A DNA stretch of 64,000 bases from Aeromonas enteropelogenes. Lineage in GTDB: Bacteria > Pseudomonadota > Gammaproteobacteria > Enterobacterales > Aeromonadaceae. The position numbers and the translations under genes are program-made. The notes under the pieces are model-generated. The model was not told where the DNA came from, searched no databases, and saw only the letters and a program-made list of their open reading frames with translations. The DNA is taken from assembly GCF_000819845.1 (NCBI RefSeq), contig NZ_CDCG01000037.1, forward strand, positions 387,625 through 451,624, given 5' to 3'. Shown here one piece after another: positions 37,494 to 47,011 of this stretch (within the stretch, counting starts at the first letter, position 1; the number at the start of each line of letters is the position of its first letter).

Positions 37494-37891
37494 AGTACAA
37501 AGGGCCGATGGCATTCCCCTGCCCTCCCCATCGCCAGCCGGCAACCGGATACGGCTTCGCAGCGATCGACAAAATCGCCGCCGGATGACACTCATCTCCA
37601 CCAAGACGACAACCGCAAGCGTGAAAGGTGGTGCGCCGGACAAGCCATCCCAAGGCACAAAAACGGACACCCCTTCCCAAAGAGGCACAAAGGCAGAAGA
37701 AAGCGCGCAGTCGCTCAGGACAGAGAGGCTGCAACGGGACAAGAGTGGCAAGTCGCAACCCGACCGGGCAGCGTCATGGCAAGAAGAAAGGGAGGGGAGG
37801 AAAGGAAAGAAGGGACAAGGGCAAGCTAACACACCATCTGGCCTGCAAGCGACTCTTGCTGCCATCCCTCAATAGCGGACGCCAGATAAGC

Positions 37892-37914
37892 AAAAGGCCG
37901 CCCATAGGCGGCCT
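37892..37914 (-). terminator. Terminator after cadC
   Basis: On the minus strand AAGGCCGCC TAT GGGCGGCCTTTTG, 44 bases past the cadC stop. Confidence 0.82.
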
Positions 37915-37957
37915 TCACGACTGACCTGAGTGGCGGTCAGCCGGTTTGTGCAGGCTC

Positions 37958-39487
37958 TCAGAACAGCTTTACCTTGCTCTGGCCCAGAGTATTGAACAGC
38001 GCCGGGGTCAGGGTCTCCATATTGCTGTAGAAACCGAGTTGCTGGCAGAGCAGATAGGTCTGCTCGGTGGCCTCCATCAGGAAGGCGTGGCTGTAGGCAT
38101 CCCCCGCCGCCTCGGGGCGGCCATCCAGCTCGGCCAGCTTGCCCTGCAGTATGTAATAGAGCACGGAGCGGCCCCGACCGGCGGCCTGCGCCAGCAGCTC
38201 GCCTGCCTGTTGCTGCTGGCCATTCAGGATGGCTCTCAGGCTCAGTGCCTCCCAGACCCGGGCGGGCAAGGTGCCGCTCTGAACCTGCACCACATGGGCC
38301 AGATGATCGCCAATCTCCTGCAGGGGGTCGCTCTCGGGTTCACCCGTGAGCGTCGCCAGCACTTCACCGGCCAGATAACGCTCCGCCAGTAGCAGGGGCT
38401 GATCTGGCTGGCTGGCCAGGGATTTGTCGAGCAGGTCGACCCCCTGCTTCAGCGCCACCGGGTCGCGGCTGTTGGTGTAGTAGCGAGCCTCCATCATGGC
38501 GATCAGGGAACCCGCGTCTGTAGGCCAGCCCATGCCCGGCTGCGCCTGTGGCTGTTCGAGCACCTGCAGCAGATCCCGGCTGCTCGCCTGCAGTACCTCG
38601 TGAACATTGTCGCGACTGAACAGATACTGGTGGCTGAACAGCACCCGGTTGGTATTGAGGTTGCGATACTCCAGATCCAGATAGGCGCCTCTCGGCTGGC
38701 GAGAAATCCGCACGCTCAGCTCCTTGCCGGGCCTGATCCCCCCAATCAACCGGGTAGCCCCATACTGCACCCGCAGCGGCGTGGTGGCGGCCACCTCCCC
38801 CATCAGGGTACGGGTGATGCCATCGGCGAGGCGCACATCCTGGTTGTTACCGTCCAGGCCGGCGTGGAAGCGAAACACCAGCAGATCCGGATCCAGCATG
38901 GTGTGCACCTGGGGAGCGGCATGCTGATAGCTGAGCATACTGACGATGGCGACCAGCACCAGGGCGACGAAGATATCGAAGCTCGCCATCTTCCAGCGGC
39001 TGCGACCGTCCTTGCCATGGGTGGAGATGGCGCGAGTCAGCGGGCCGGCCGGGAAGGGAGTCACATTCTGCGCCGTCTCATCCGCCATCTTGTCGACGCT
39101 CTCCGGCTCGCCGTCCGTCTGGCTGGCGGCCGGCAACTCGTCCGCCATCACCAGACCGACCACCTGCTGTACGCGCACCGGCGCCACCAGCTTGTAGCCG
39201 CGCTTGGGCACGGTCACGATATAGTCGGCCGCATCGGTGCGGCCATCTTTGAGGATCTTGCGCAACTCGAAGATGGACTGGGTAACCACCTGATCGGTGA
39301 CCTCGGCGCCCTCCCATACTTCGTTGATCAGGGCGTCACGACCAAACACGGTGCCGGCATTGCACGCCAGAAACCGCAACAAATTGACCAGTCTGGGCTC
39401 GAGGTAGACCTCCCGCTCGGGGCGCGACAACATGTTGTCATCCACCCTCAGGGTCCAGTCATGGATCTCAAAAATCGATTCGCTCAT
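37958..39487 (-). CDS. cadC: Membrane-integrated transcriptional activator CadC
   Basis: ToxR-like one-component activator of cadBA, sensing acid and lysine. The 509 residues comprise an N-terminal OmpR-type winged helix (about 5-105, ending VPKRGYKLVAP), a linker, one membrane segment (about 167-187, MASFDIFVALVLVAIVSMLSY) and a periplasmic sensor of about 320 residues ending in repeat-like helices. The periplasmic part has only one cysteine (LLCQQL, near the end), unlike the cysteine pair reported for E. coli CadC. It lies upstream of cadBA on the same strand, with its own terminator. Confidence 0.93.
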   Translation of the reverse strand: MSESIFEIHDWTLRVDDNMLSRPEREVYLEPRLVNLLRFLACNAGTVFGRDALINEVWEGAEVTDQVVTQSIFELRKILKDGRTDAADYIVTVPKRGYKLVAPVRVQQVVGLVMADELPAASQTDGEPESVDKMADETAQNVTPFPAGPLTRAISTHGKDGRSRWKMASFDIFVALVLVAIVSMLSYQHAAPQVHTMLDPDLLVFRFHAGLDGNNQDVRLADGITRTLMGEVAATTPLRVQYGATRLIGGIRPGKELSVRISRQPRGAYLDLEYRNLNTNRVLFSHQYLFSRDNVHEVLQASSRDLLQVLEQPQAQPGMGWPTDAGSLIAMMEARYYTNSRDPVALKQGVDLLDKSLASQPDQPLLLAERYLAGEVLATLTGEPESDPLQEIGDHLAHVVQVQSGTLPARVWEALSLRAILNGQQQQAGELLAQAAGRGRSVLYYILQGKLAELDGRPEAAGDAYSHAFLMEATEQTYLLCQQLGFYSNMETLTPALFNTLGQSKVKLF

Positions 39488-39853
39488 GGTTCACTCACTG
39501 CAGATGAAGACGATGCACGATGAGAGCGACGTAAGGCCGACACTGACGAAACGGCACAGGCTGCCGTCATACCGGGCGACAGCGTTGGGGAACCGTGAAG
39601 ATAATCGGGGGTCAGTCTGGCCAGACCATCCTGTTACGTCTGGATGGCATCCTTGCGGGCACCCCGACCTCGGCGATCGGGGAAAATCACTTTAAGCAAA
39701 ACGAGAGATAGATCCCACTTTTTTTGGCGACAAATCGCCTCTGAATTGATCCGGCACGGGGGTTTTAGCGGGCTGGCGGGCAAGTCAGTATCCATATGAA
39801 AAACAAAAGCCCCCATGTACCGGAGGCTTGTTCTGTCCTTTATCCATGAGCTT
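39488..39853. other. Intergenic region between yjeH and cadC
   Basis: 366 bases that must include the cadC promoter and the yjeH terminator. A CCCCGA/TCGGGG hairpin sits at 39662-39682. No gene is evident. Confidence 0.5.
39801..39829 (-). terminator. Terminator after yjeH
   Basis: On the minus strand an AAGCCTCC...GGGGGCTT stem is followed by TTGTTTTTC. Confidence 0.75.
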
Positions 39854-41134
39854 TTACTTGCAGACGGCGAGCATGTCCCGTTCGCGGCTACGGCGCAGAT
39901 GACGGCGCCACAGGGAGAAGAGGCCGTAGCCTGCACTCAGCACCACTGCATAGAGCACCTCGGAGGCGAGTGCCACCAGCACGGCGGCGCAAAGCAGCAC
40001 GCTGAGCCCCGCCAACCCCTTGCCCACCCCGCCGAGCAGACGCCAGCCCGCCGCCATGCAGAGCAGATAGACCAGCACGAAGTTGCCGTTGGCGTAGCGG
40101 ATCAATTCATCCAGCGGCAGCTTCAGCCAGATGATCAGGGTGATAGAGAGCAGGCAGATGGCGAGCACCCAGCTGAGCGCCAGCAAGGGGGCGCCCCGGG
40201 CGGTGAGGCGGGCCAGGGAGGCAGGCAGCTTGCCTTCGCGCGCCATGCTCCAGATCAGCCGGGCAAAGCCCTGCAGATAGATGTTGATGCTGGCAAAACA
40301 GGAGAGGTAGCCAAGGATCGCCACCAGCCACTTGGCAGTGGGACCAAACAGCAGGGCCAGCAGAGAGGGGATGGCGGTGGCATTCTTCGCTTCGTCCCCA
40401 TAGAGGCCATATTTCAGTACCACCAGCGAGTGGATCCAGTAGATGAGCCCCGCCAACAGCACGCCACCGAGCAGGGCAAGGGGATAATCCCGCTCCGGCC
40501 GCTTGAACTCCTCCCCCATATGGGCGAAGGCTTCCAGCCCGACGAAACACCAGAACATCACCGCCAACGCCGTGCCCATGGCAGGCCACTCACTGGCGGC
40601 CGGCAACGGCTGGGCCGCGTCACGCCAGCTCAGATCCCCCTTGAACCAGATAAGCAGGGTGAGCCCCAAAATGGCCAGGGCGATCAGCAGCTGCAGGTTG
40701 CCGGAGGAGCGCGCCCCCCGCAGCCCGAGCAGAAAGACGCCGAGCAGAGTGAGCAGCTGGATGCCCCACAGAGTCCACTCCCCCATGTCGAACAGGGCGT
40801 GCCAGAACCCGGCGGCGATCATCAGGGCGGCGGGCAGCCCCACCGGCAGCACCGCCAGAAACAGGAAGGCGGAGAAACGCTCGGCGCCGTTGCCAAAGGC
40901 GAGGCCTATCAGGTGCGGCGCCCCACCGGCATGGGGATAACGGCGCCCGAGGCGGGCGAAGGTAAAGGCGATGGGCAGCACCAACGCAATCAGCAGCAAC
41001 CAGGCCCAGAGCGAGGCCCCACCCGCCAGCGACGCCGCGGTCGCCGGTACCACAAAGATACCGGTGCCGAGCAGGGAGGTAGCGAGCAGCCCCATCCCCT
41101 GCCAGAGCCCGAGATCCTTCTTCAACGCAGACAT
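39854..41134 (-). CDS. yjeH: Methionine/branched-chain amino acid exporter YjeH
   Basis: APC-superfamily inner-membrane exporter of 426 residues with about 12 helices. The start MSALKKDLGLWQGMGLLATSLLGTGIFVVP and the segments VMFWCFVGLEAFAHMGEEFKRPERDYP and GYLSCFASINIYLQGFARLIWS match my memory of E. coli YjeH closely. Known YjeH exports methionine, leucine, isoleucine and valine. It sits alone between cadC and sdaC; the three minus-strand genes are separated by terminators. Confidence 0.9.
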   Translation of the reverse strand: MSALKKDLGLWQGMGLLATSLLGTGIFVVPATAASLAGGASLWAWLLLIALVLPIAFTFARLGRRYPHAGGAPHLIGLAFGNGAERFSAFLFLAVLPVGLPAALMIAAGFWHALFDMGEWTLWGIQLLTLLGVFLLGLRGARSSGNLQLLIALAILGLTLLIWFKGDLSWRDAAQPLPAASEWPAMGTALAVMFWCFVGLEAFAHMGEEFKRPERDYPLALLGGVLLAGLIYWIHSLVVLKYGLYGDEAKNATAIPSLLALLFGPTAKWLVAILGYLSCFASINIYLQGFARLIWSMAREGKLPASLARLTARGAPLLALSWVLAICLLSITLIIWLKLPLDELIRYANGNFVLVYLLCMAAGWRLLGGVGKGLAGLSVLLCAAVLVALASEVLYAVVLSAGYGLFSLWRRHLRRSRERDMLAVCK

Positions 41135-41342
41135 ATCCTTTTGTCCCGATTCAAAAAATGTCCAGCCATGTTAGGCCTCCCCCGCCCCTTTGTTAAGCCT
41201 TTTGGCGCCAGGTGGCCAAGGCTTGTCGACTGATCACTCAAAAAGCGTCAATGGGGAAGGAACTCGAGGAGAACCGCCCCATCCCTGAGAAGGGAATGCA
41301 GGCGCGGCCCGCTCTGCTGCACGGCGTATCGCTCAAACGTGA

Positions 41343-41376
41343 AAAACAAAAAAGCCGCCTCTTGCGAGGCGGCTTT
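41343..41376 (-). terminator. Terminator after sdaC
   Basis: AAAGCCGCCTC TTGC GAGGCGGCTTT; on the minus strand it continues TTTTTTGTTTTTC. Confidence 0.93.
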
Positions 41377-41402
41377 CTCTTTCAACTGATTGATCTGTGT
41401 TA

Positions 41403-42695
41403 TCAGGCAATCAGCTTGTAGATGATGCCGGACATGGCGATCAGGCCAATGATGGTCACGAAGCCGTTGCTGATGTTGCCGGCGTACTTGCGCATGGCAG
41501 GTACCTTGGCGACGGCGTACATCGGCATCAGGAACAGCAGCATCGCGATGATGGGGCCGCCCAGGTCTTCAATCATGCCGAGGATGCTCGGGTTGATGGT
41601 GGCGATGGCCCAGGTGGTCAGGATCATGAACACCGCGGTGATCTTGTTCAGCTGCTTGATGTCAACCTTCTTGCCCTTCTCGCGCAGCGCCTTGGCCATC
41701 AGGCCGTTCATGCCCTCTTGCGCACCCAGGTAGTGACCCAGGAAGGATTTGCTGATGGCAACCATGGCGATCAGCGGTGCCACGGTGGCGATAACCGGGT
41801 TGTCGAAGTGGTTGGCCAGGTAGGACAGGATGGAGATGTTCTGCTCCTTGGCAGCCGCCAGGTCAGCCGGGGAGAGGCTCAGTACGCAGCTGAACACGAA
41901 GAACATCACTGTCATCACCATCATGACGTGGGCGCCCAGCAGGATGTTGCTGCACTTCTTCTCGGCACCTTCACCGTAGCGACCCTTGTTGTCCACCGCG
42001 AAGGAGGAGATGATCGGGGAGTGGTTGAAGGAGAACACCATGACCGGAATTGCCAGCCACAGGGTCTTGATGAAGTCACCGCTGAAGGCTTCGGACAGTG
42101 CCGGCGCTTCGGTGATGATGGCACCATTCCAGTGCGGGATCAGGTAGAGCGCCAGGCCCATCAGGGTGATCACGAACGGGAATACCAGCACGCTCATCGC
42201 CTTGACGATCACGTCGCCACCGAGGCGAACGATCGCCATCAGGCCGAGGATCAGACCCAGGGAGAGCAGGACGCGCGGGGGCGGCGTCATGCCCAGCTGG
42301 TGCACCATCAGGCTCTCGACCGTGTTGGTGATGGCCACGGAGTACATCAGCAGGATCGGGTAGATGGCGAAGAAATAGAGCAGGGTGATGAACTTGCCTG
42401 CAGTCTTGCCAAAGTGCTCTTCCACCACTTCGGTGATGTCGCCATCACGGGTGGAACCGGACAGCACGAAACGGGTCAGACCACGGTGGGCGAAAAAGGT
42501 CAGCGGCAGTGCCAGGATCAGCATGGCCACCAGCGGCCACAGACCGCCGACACCGGCGTTGATCGGCAGGAAGAGCACACCGGCACCGATGGCGGTACCG
42601 TACAGACCCAGCATCCAGACCACATCGGCCTTGTTGAGGCCACGGGAAGCCTTGCTGGCTACAAGACCATCAGCTGCAATATTCATGTCAGACAT
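41403..42695 (-). CDS. sdaC: Serine:proton symporter SdaC (HAAAP family)
   Basis: Inner-membrane serine importer of 430 residues (E. coli 429) with 11 helices. [35 protein letters not shown] and [14 protein letters not shown] are hallmark sequences. Unlike E. coli, no serine deaminase gene follows; the transcript ends at a strong terminator. Start MSDM follows AGGAACAACAT. It is divergent from a LysR gene across a 498-base region. Confidence 0.93.
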   Translation of the reverse strand: MSDMNIAADGLVASKASRGLNKADVVWMLGLYGTAIGAGVLFLPINAGVGGLWPLVAMLILALPLTFFAHRGLTRFVLSGSTRDGDITEVVEEHFGKTAGKFITLLYFFAIYPILLMYSVAITNTVESLMVHQLGMTPPPRVLLSLGLILGLMAIVRLGGDVIVKAMSVLVFPFVITLMGLALYLIPHWNGAIITEAPALSEAFSGDFIKTLWLAIPVMVFSFNHSPIISSFAVDNKGRYGEGAEKKCSNILLGAHVMMVMTVMFFVFSCVLSLSPADLAAAKEQNISILSYLANHFDNPVIATVAPLIAMVAISKSFLGHYLGAQEGMNGLMAKALREKGKKVDIKQLNKITAVFMILTTWAIATINPSILGMIEDLGGPIIAMLLFLMPMYAVAKVPAMRKYAGNISNGFVTIIGLIAMSGIIYKLIA

Positions 42696-43193
42696 ATGTT
42701 GTTCCTGTCATCTAGGAAAAGGGATTCTTGTTGTTCATTCGGGCCTTGGCCCGGCTCCTCATCCCTGGAACAGCGGTCGTCCATGCTTGCAATTCATCAC
42801 GTACACCCCGGCAATCAGGTCATCACTCCTTGTGACAACAAGACCGCAACAATCGGTGCTGCGAAACATAACCATTGAGGTCCAAATCAGCACAGATTAA
42901 CAATCTGGAAACAAGAGACGCTCTCGATGGAATGACTGTAATTAAAAGACCCTATCAATCACAGCGTTTTTTTGAATTAATCAACCAAAGTTTGATTCGA
43001 GTCGCCTTTCGACCGACCAAGATCACATTAGAGATGCCTTACCTTGAATTTTTTTTAACAATTCAAATTTCATTTGGTATTTTCACTCCATTTTTAGTTG
43101 TTACTTTTCGGCAACATTCCGTCTTTTACGGTGGATTGTGCCCCGCTCCCCCTTGGCGTACCCTTGTGAGCCACACCTCTTCGTGGATTGCCG
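42696..43193. other. sdaC-LysR divergent intergenic region
   Basis: 498 bases; the right half (about 42890-43110) is clearly AT-rich. It must hold both promoters. I see a TTGA/TCAA-type motif near 42974 (TTGAATTAATCAA) and several TTTGATT-like sequences, but none fits a known regulator well enough to name. No gene is evident. Confidence 0.45.
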
Positions 43194-44132
43194 ATGACCA
43201 TTACCCGTACCGATCTCGCCGAACTGGCGGTGTTTGCCGCCGTCGCCCGCCACCGCAGTTTCAGCAAGGCAGCCCTTGAGCTGGGCGTCTCTGCCTCAGC
43301 CCTGAGCCACAGTCTGAAAGGTATGGAAGAGCGGCTGGGGGTGCGCCTGCTCAACCGCAGCACTCGCGCCGTGGTGCCGACCGAGGCGGGACAACGCCTG
43401 CTCAAGCAGCTGCTGCCCACCCTCAATACCCTGGAAGAGGCCCTCAGCGAACTGGCCCGCAATAGCGACGAGCCGGTGGGACGGCTCAAGATCTGCGCCC
43501 CGCGCAGCGCCATCGACAGCCTGCTGGCGCCAGTACTCATCGACTATCTGGGGCGCTACCCCAAAATGCAGGTGGAGGTGGTAGAGCAGGAACTGATGCC
43601 GCGGATGATCGAGGATGGCTATGACGCCGCCCTCTTTTACGGGGATCTGTTGCCCAAGGAGATGATCGCCATCCCCCTGGGCCCGCCCCAGCGCTATCTG
43701 GTGGTGGGCTCCCCCGCCTATCTGGCACAGCACGGCATGCCTAAGCACCCGAGCGAGCTTAGCCGTCACGCCTGCATCGGCTATCGCCTCACCCCTCATC
43801 ATCACTACCGCTGGGCCTTCGCCGCCGATGGCAACCTGCTGGAGATAGAGGTGACGGGGCCACTCACCACCAGCACCCCTGCCCTCTATCTGGGGGCGGC
43901 CGAGGCGGGGCTGGGGCTGGCCTATTGCCTGGAAGAAGAGGTGACCCAGAAGGTGGCCCAGGGCAAACTCGTCACGGTACTGGAGCCCTGGAGCCCCACC
44001 TTTGCCGGCTTCTATCTCTTCTATCCCAGCCGGCACCAGCTGGGCAGCGGGTTGCGCATCCTGATCGACATGCTCAAGGCGCACTACCAAAACCCTGAAT
44101 TAATGAGTAATACTCATCAATTCATCAAGTAA
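43194..44132 (+). CDS. LysR-family transcriptional regulator
   Basis: A 312-residue regulator with an N-terminal winged helix-turn-helix (LAELAVFAAVARHRSFSKAALELGVSASALSHSLKGMEERLGVRLLNRSTRAVVPTEAG) and a C-terminal effector-binding domain from about residue 90. The class resembles the LysR group acting on efflux or oxidoreductase genes, but the effector is unknown. I use the ATG at 43194; a TTG two codons upstream is possible. The MATE pump gene starts 73 bases later on the same strand, and sdaC is divergent; either could be its target. Confidence 0.9.
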   Translation: MTITRTDLAELAVFAAVARHRSFSKAALELGVSASALSHSLKGMEERLGVRLLNRSTRAVVPTEAGQRLLKQLLPTLNTLEEALSELARNSDEPVGRLKICAPRSAIDSLLAPVLIDYLGRYPKMQVEVVEQELMPRMIEDGYDAALFYGDLLPKEMIAIPLGPPQRYLVVGSPAYLAQHGMPKHPSELSRHACIGYRLTPHHHYRWAFAADGNLLEIEVTGPLTTSTPALYLGAAEAGLGLAYCLEEEVTQKVAQGKLVTVLEPWSPTFAGFYLFYPSRHQLGSGLRILIDMLKAHYQNPELMSNTHQFIK

Positions 44133-44205
44133 AACCCGGATTATCACCAAAAAAGAATTAATCTAGACTGTCTGCTCGATAATCGAACTCCGCAAGAGAA
44201 CAGAT

Positions 44206-45618
44206 ATGTCTGCCTATTTCACATTGCGGCAACGGGCCATGACCCGCCGCTTCTGGGCCTACGCCCTCCCCTCGATCCTCGCCATGCTGGTATCCGGTGC
44301 CTATTACCTCATTGACGGCATCTTCGTCGGCCATTTTGTCGGCGCCGCCGGCCTTGCCGGCATCAACCTGGTCTACCCCGTCATCATGGTGCTGATCGGT
44401 CTCGCCGCCATGATCAGCATGGGAGCGGCCACCGCCATCTCCTTCCAGCAGGGGGCGAAGAACATCCCGCTGGCACGCCAGGCGCTGGTCAATGCCCTCT
44501 GGCTGCTGCTGGTGCTGGGGGTGACCGCTCCCGTTCTCCTCTATTACACCCACACGGAGATATTGCTGGGGCTTGGCATAGAGCAGGGCACCGAGACCTG
44601 GCAACAGGCCAGCGATTACCTCTACTGGATCGGTGGCGGTACCCTGCTGCTGGCCAGCAACCTGGCTGTGCCCTATCTGCTGCGCAACGACGGGCGCCCC
44701 AAGCTCGCCATGGTGCTGGTGAGCGCCGGCGCCGTGCTCAACATCCTCCTCAACTATGTGATGGTGGCCAAACTGGAGCTGGGCCTGACCGGTACCGCCC
44801 AGGCCACCCTGATGGCGGAGGGGACAGTGAGCCTCATCGGCCTTGGCTACTTCTTTACCCCCTATGCCAGACTGCGGCTGGGCTGGCGTGATCTGGTGCC
44901 CCATCTTCCCGCCATGCCGAACCTGCTCTTTACCGGCCTGCCGAGCCTCATCGCCCAGTTCAACCTGGGACTGCTGCTGATGCTGCACAACAGCCAGCTG
45001 ATGGTGCATGGCAACGTGAAGGATCTGGCGGGCTTTACCGTGGCCGGCTATACCGAGGCGGTCTTTATCGTGATCCTGCAAGGGCTCGCCTTCGGCATCC
45101 AGCCCCTCATCAGCCAGGCAGCGGGGGCCAGGCGTCATCGCAATCTCAAGTACCTGATGGAGATGGGCCTCAAGTTCACCCTTATCTACGGCATGCTGGT
45201 GTGGCTCACCATCCAGCTGCTGCCCCGGCAAGTGGCCATGCTCTATACCGGCAGGGAGGATCCCGAGCTCATCGATGCCGCGGTCAGCAGCCTGCTGCTC
45301 AACCTGGGGGCGATTCCGCTGGAGGGGGTCATCATGTTCGGCATAGTGCTGCTGCAATCCATGGCGCGCACCCGCCAGGCGCTGATCATCTCGATCGCCA
45401 AAACGGTGCTGCTGCTGCCGTTCATCTTCCTGCTGCCGCTGATGTGGGGCAAAGACGGGGTACTGATGGCCCAGCCCGCCACCGTGCTGCTGCTCACCCC
45501 GCCGCTGTGCTGGCTGCTGTGGCGCGAGTGGCTGCGCCTCAAGCGTGCCTGTGCCCCCAAATCCCGCCAGCGCCGGGCCGTGGCAACGGCGGCCCGCACC
45601 GTCGAGCTGGCCCGCTGA
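44206..45618 (+). CDS. MATE family multidrug efflux transporter
   Basis: A 470-residue inner-membrane transporter with 12 helices in two six-helix halves. The N-terminal half has FWAYALPSILAMLVSGAYYLIDGIFVGHFVG and AAMISMGAATAIS, typical of the MepA/DinF-like MATE branch. It probably exports cationic compounds in exchange for Na+ or H+. The preceding LysR gene may regulate it. The C-terminus is basic (RLKRACAPKSRQRR). A terminator follows. Confidence 0.9.
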   Translation: MSAYFTLRQRAMTRRFWAYALPSILAMLVSGAYYLIDGIFVGHFVGAAGLAGINLVYPVIMVLIGLAAMISMGAATAISFQQGAKNIPLARQALVNALWLLLVLGVTAPVLLYYTHTEILLGLGIEQGTETWQQASDYLYWIGGGTLLLASNLAVPYLLRNDGRPKLAMVLVSAGAVLNILLNYVMVAKLELGLTGTAQATLMAEGTVSLIGLGYFFTPYARLRLGWRDLVPHLPAMPNLLFTGLPSLIAQFNLGLLLMLHNSQLMVHGNVKDLAGFTVAGYTEAVFIVILQGLAFGIQPLISQAAGARRHRNLKYLMEMGLKFTLIYGMLVWLTIQLLPRQVAMLYTGREDPELIDAAVSSLLLNLGAIPLEGVIMFGIVLLQSMARTRQALIISIAKTVLLLPFIFLLPLMWGKDGVLMAQPATVLLLTPPLCWLLWREWLRLKRACAPKSRQRRAVATAARTVELAR

Positions 45619-45648
45619 CGCTCGGCAAAGACCGTGAATGACAGATAC

Positions 45649-45676
45649 AAAAAAGCCTCCGCAAGGGAGGCTTTTT
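45649..45676. terminator. Bidirectional terminator between the MATE gene and tyrS
   Basis: AAAAAAGCCTCC GCAA GGGAGGCTTTTT palindrome between convergent genes. Confidence 0.93.
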
Positions 45677-45702
45677 CATGGCAGCGGTGTTCAGATCACG
45701 GC

Positions 45703-46902
45703 TTATTTAACGGTCACCCGGGCAAACTTGCGCTTGCCGACTTGGTAGACTGCGGTGCCGGCACCAATAAGCGCCTTGCCATCCTCCAGCTTCTCGCCGT
45801 CAACCTTGACCGCGCCCTGCTTGATCATGCGCAGCGCCTCTGAGGTGGTGGCAACCAGTTCGGCGTCTTTGAGCAAGTTGGCAATCGCCAGCCCTTCCCC
45901 TTCCAGCGCCAGTTCGACCTCCGGCATCTCGTCCGGAATGGCGTTCTTGGAGAAACGCTGGGTGAAATCTTCGTGAGCCGCCTCGGCCGCCGCCTCATCG
46001 TGATAGCGAGTGATGATCTCTTTGGCCAGCCAGATCTTGACGTCGCGCGGGTTCAGGGTACCGGCGGCGATGCCGGCCTTGAACTCTTCAATCTCGGCGA
46101 GCGGGCGGAAGGAAAGCAGCTCGTAGTAGTTCCACATCAGATCGTCGGTGATGGACATGATCTTGCCGAACATCTCGCCCGGGGCGTCGTGCACGCCGAT
46201 GTAGTTGCCTGCGGACTTGGACATCTTCTTGACGCCGTCCAGACCCACCAGCAGCGGCATCATCAGCACGCACTGGGCGGCCATGCCGGCATCCTTTTGC
46301 AGCTCGCGGCCCATCAGCAGGTTGAACTTCTGGTCGGTACCGCCGAGCTCGACGTCCGCCTTCAGGGCGACCGAGTCATAGCCTTGCAGCAGCGGATAGA
46401 GGAATTCGTGGATGGCGATGGATTGGCCGTTGCTGTAGCGCTTTTTGAAGTCGTCGCGCTCCATCATGCGGGCCACGGTCTGCTTGGCCGCCAGCTTGAT
46501 CATGCCGGTCGCGCCCAGCTCGCCCAGCCAAGTGGAGTTGTACTCGATGCGGGTCTTCTTGGGATCGAGGATCTTGAACGCCTGCTCCGCATAGGTGAGG
46601 GCGTTGTGCTTGATGGCCTCTTCGGAGAGCGGCGGACGGGTGGTGTTCTTGCCGGAGGGATCCCCCACCATGGCGGTGAAATCGCCGATCAGCAGGATGA
46701 TCTCGTGACCCAGATCCTGGAAGGTCTTCAGCTTGTTGAGGATCACGGTATGACCCAGGTGAATGTCGGGAGCGGTCGGGTCCATGCCCAACTTGATGCG
46801 CAGGGGGCGCCCTTCCTTCAACTTGGCAACCAGTTCTTCTTCAACCAGAATTTCTTCCGCTCCGCGCTTGATCTCGGCTAGCGCCACCTCGAGCTGGGAC
46901 AT
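45703..46902 (-). CDS. tyrS: Tyrosyl-tRNA synthetase, KMSKS-type (TyrZ-like)
   Basis: Charges tRNA(Tyr). The 399-residue enzyme has HLGH (residues 48-51) and KMSKS (near residue 230, [12 protein letters not shown]), then a C-terminal S4 RNA-binding domain (about 335-399, [16 protein letters not shown]). The KMSKS sequence and the length near 400 place it in the second TyrRS branch rather than the 424-residue E. coli TyrS branch. The start at 46902 ([10 protein letters not shown]) is preferred over an upstream codon at 46917. Divergent from mepM. Confidence 0.95.
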   Translation of the reverse strand: MSQLEVALAEIKRGAEEILVEEELVAKLKEGRPLRIKLGMDPTAPDIHLGHTVILNKLKTFQDLGHEIILLIGDFTAMVGDPSGKNTTRPPLSEEAIKHNALTYAEQAFKILDPKKTRIEYNSTWLGELGATGMIKLAAKQTVARMMERDDFKKRYSNGQSIAIHEFLYPLLQGYDSVALKADVELGGTDQKFNLLMGRELQKDAGMAAQCVLMMPLLVGLDGVKKMSKSAGNYIGVHDAPGEMFGKIMSITDDLMWNYYELLSFRPLAEIEEFKAGIAAGTLNPRDVKIWLAKEIITRYHDEAAAEAAHEDFTQRFSKNAIPDEMPEVELALEGEGLAIANLLKDAELVATTSEALRMIKQGAVKVDGEKLEDGKALIGAGTAVYQVGKRKFARVTVK

Positions 46903-47011
46903 TTTTTGACACTCCAATCACGATTCCACAGGGCCAGACATATTACTGGAATGGCGGGCCAATTGGAAAGGCTGTAAAATCCTTCCATTCTGCTCGACTG
47001 CATCAACTTCC

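Larger units (their letters stand above)
37192..37957. other. Long cadC-cadB intergenic region
   Basis: 766 bases with no convincing gene. It contains the heptamer array (37389-37493), a 35-base pure purine tract on the + strand (37781-37815) that is pyrimidine-only on the transcribed minus strand, and the cadC terminator (37892-37914). Open frames here are low-complexity (S/T/K/Q-rich or C/S/P-rich) and overlap each other, so I leave them out. Confidence 0.65.

Noticed and set aside
37458-37924. Overlapping small frames on both strands between cadC and cadB
   Set aside because: The translations are low-complexity and mutually overlapping, lack ribosome sites, and run through the heptamer array, the purine tract or the terminator.
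42974-42986. TTGAATTAATCAA as an FNR site upstream of sdaC
   Set aside because: The half-site spacing is one base short of TTGATN4ATCAA and one half is imperfect.
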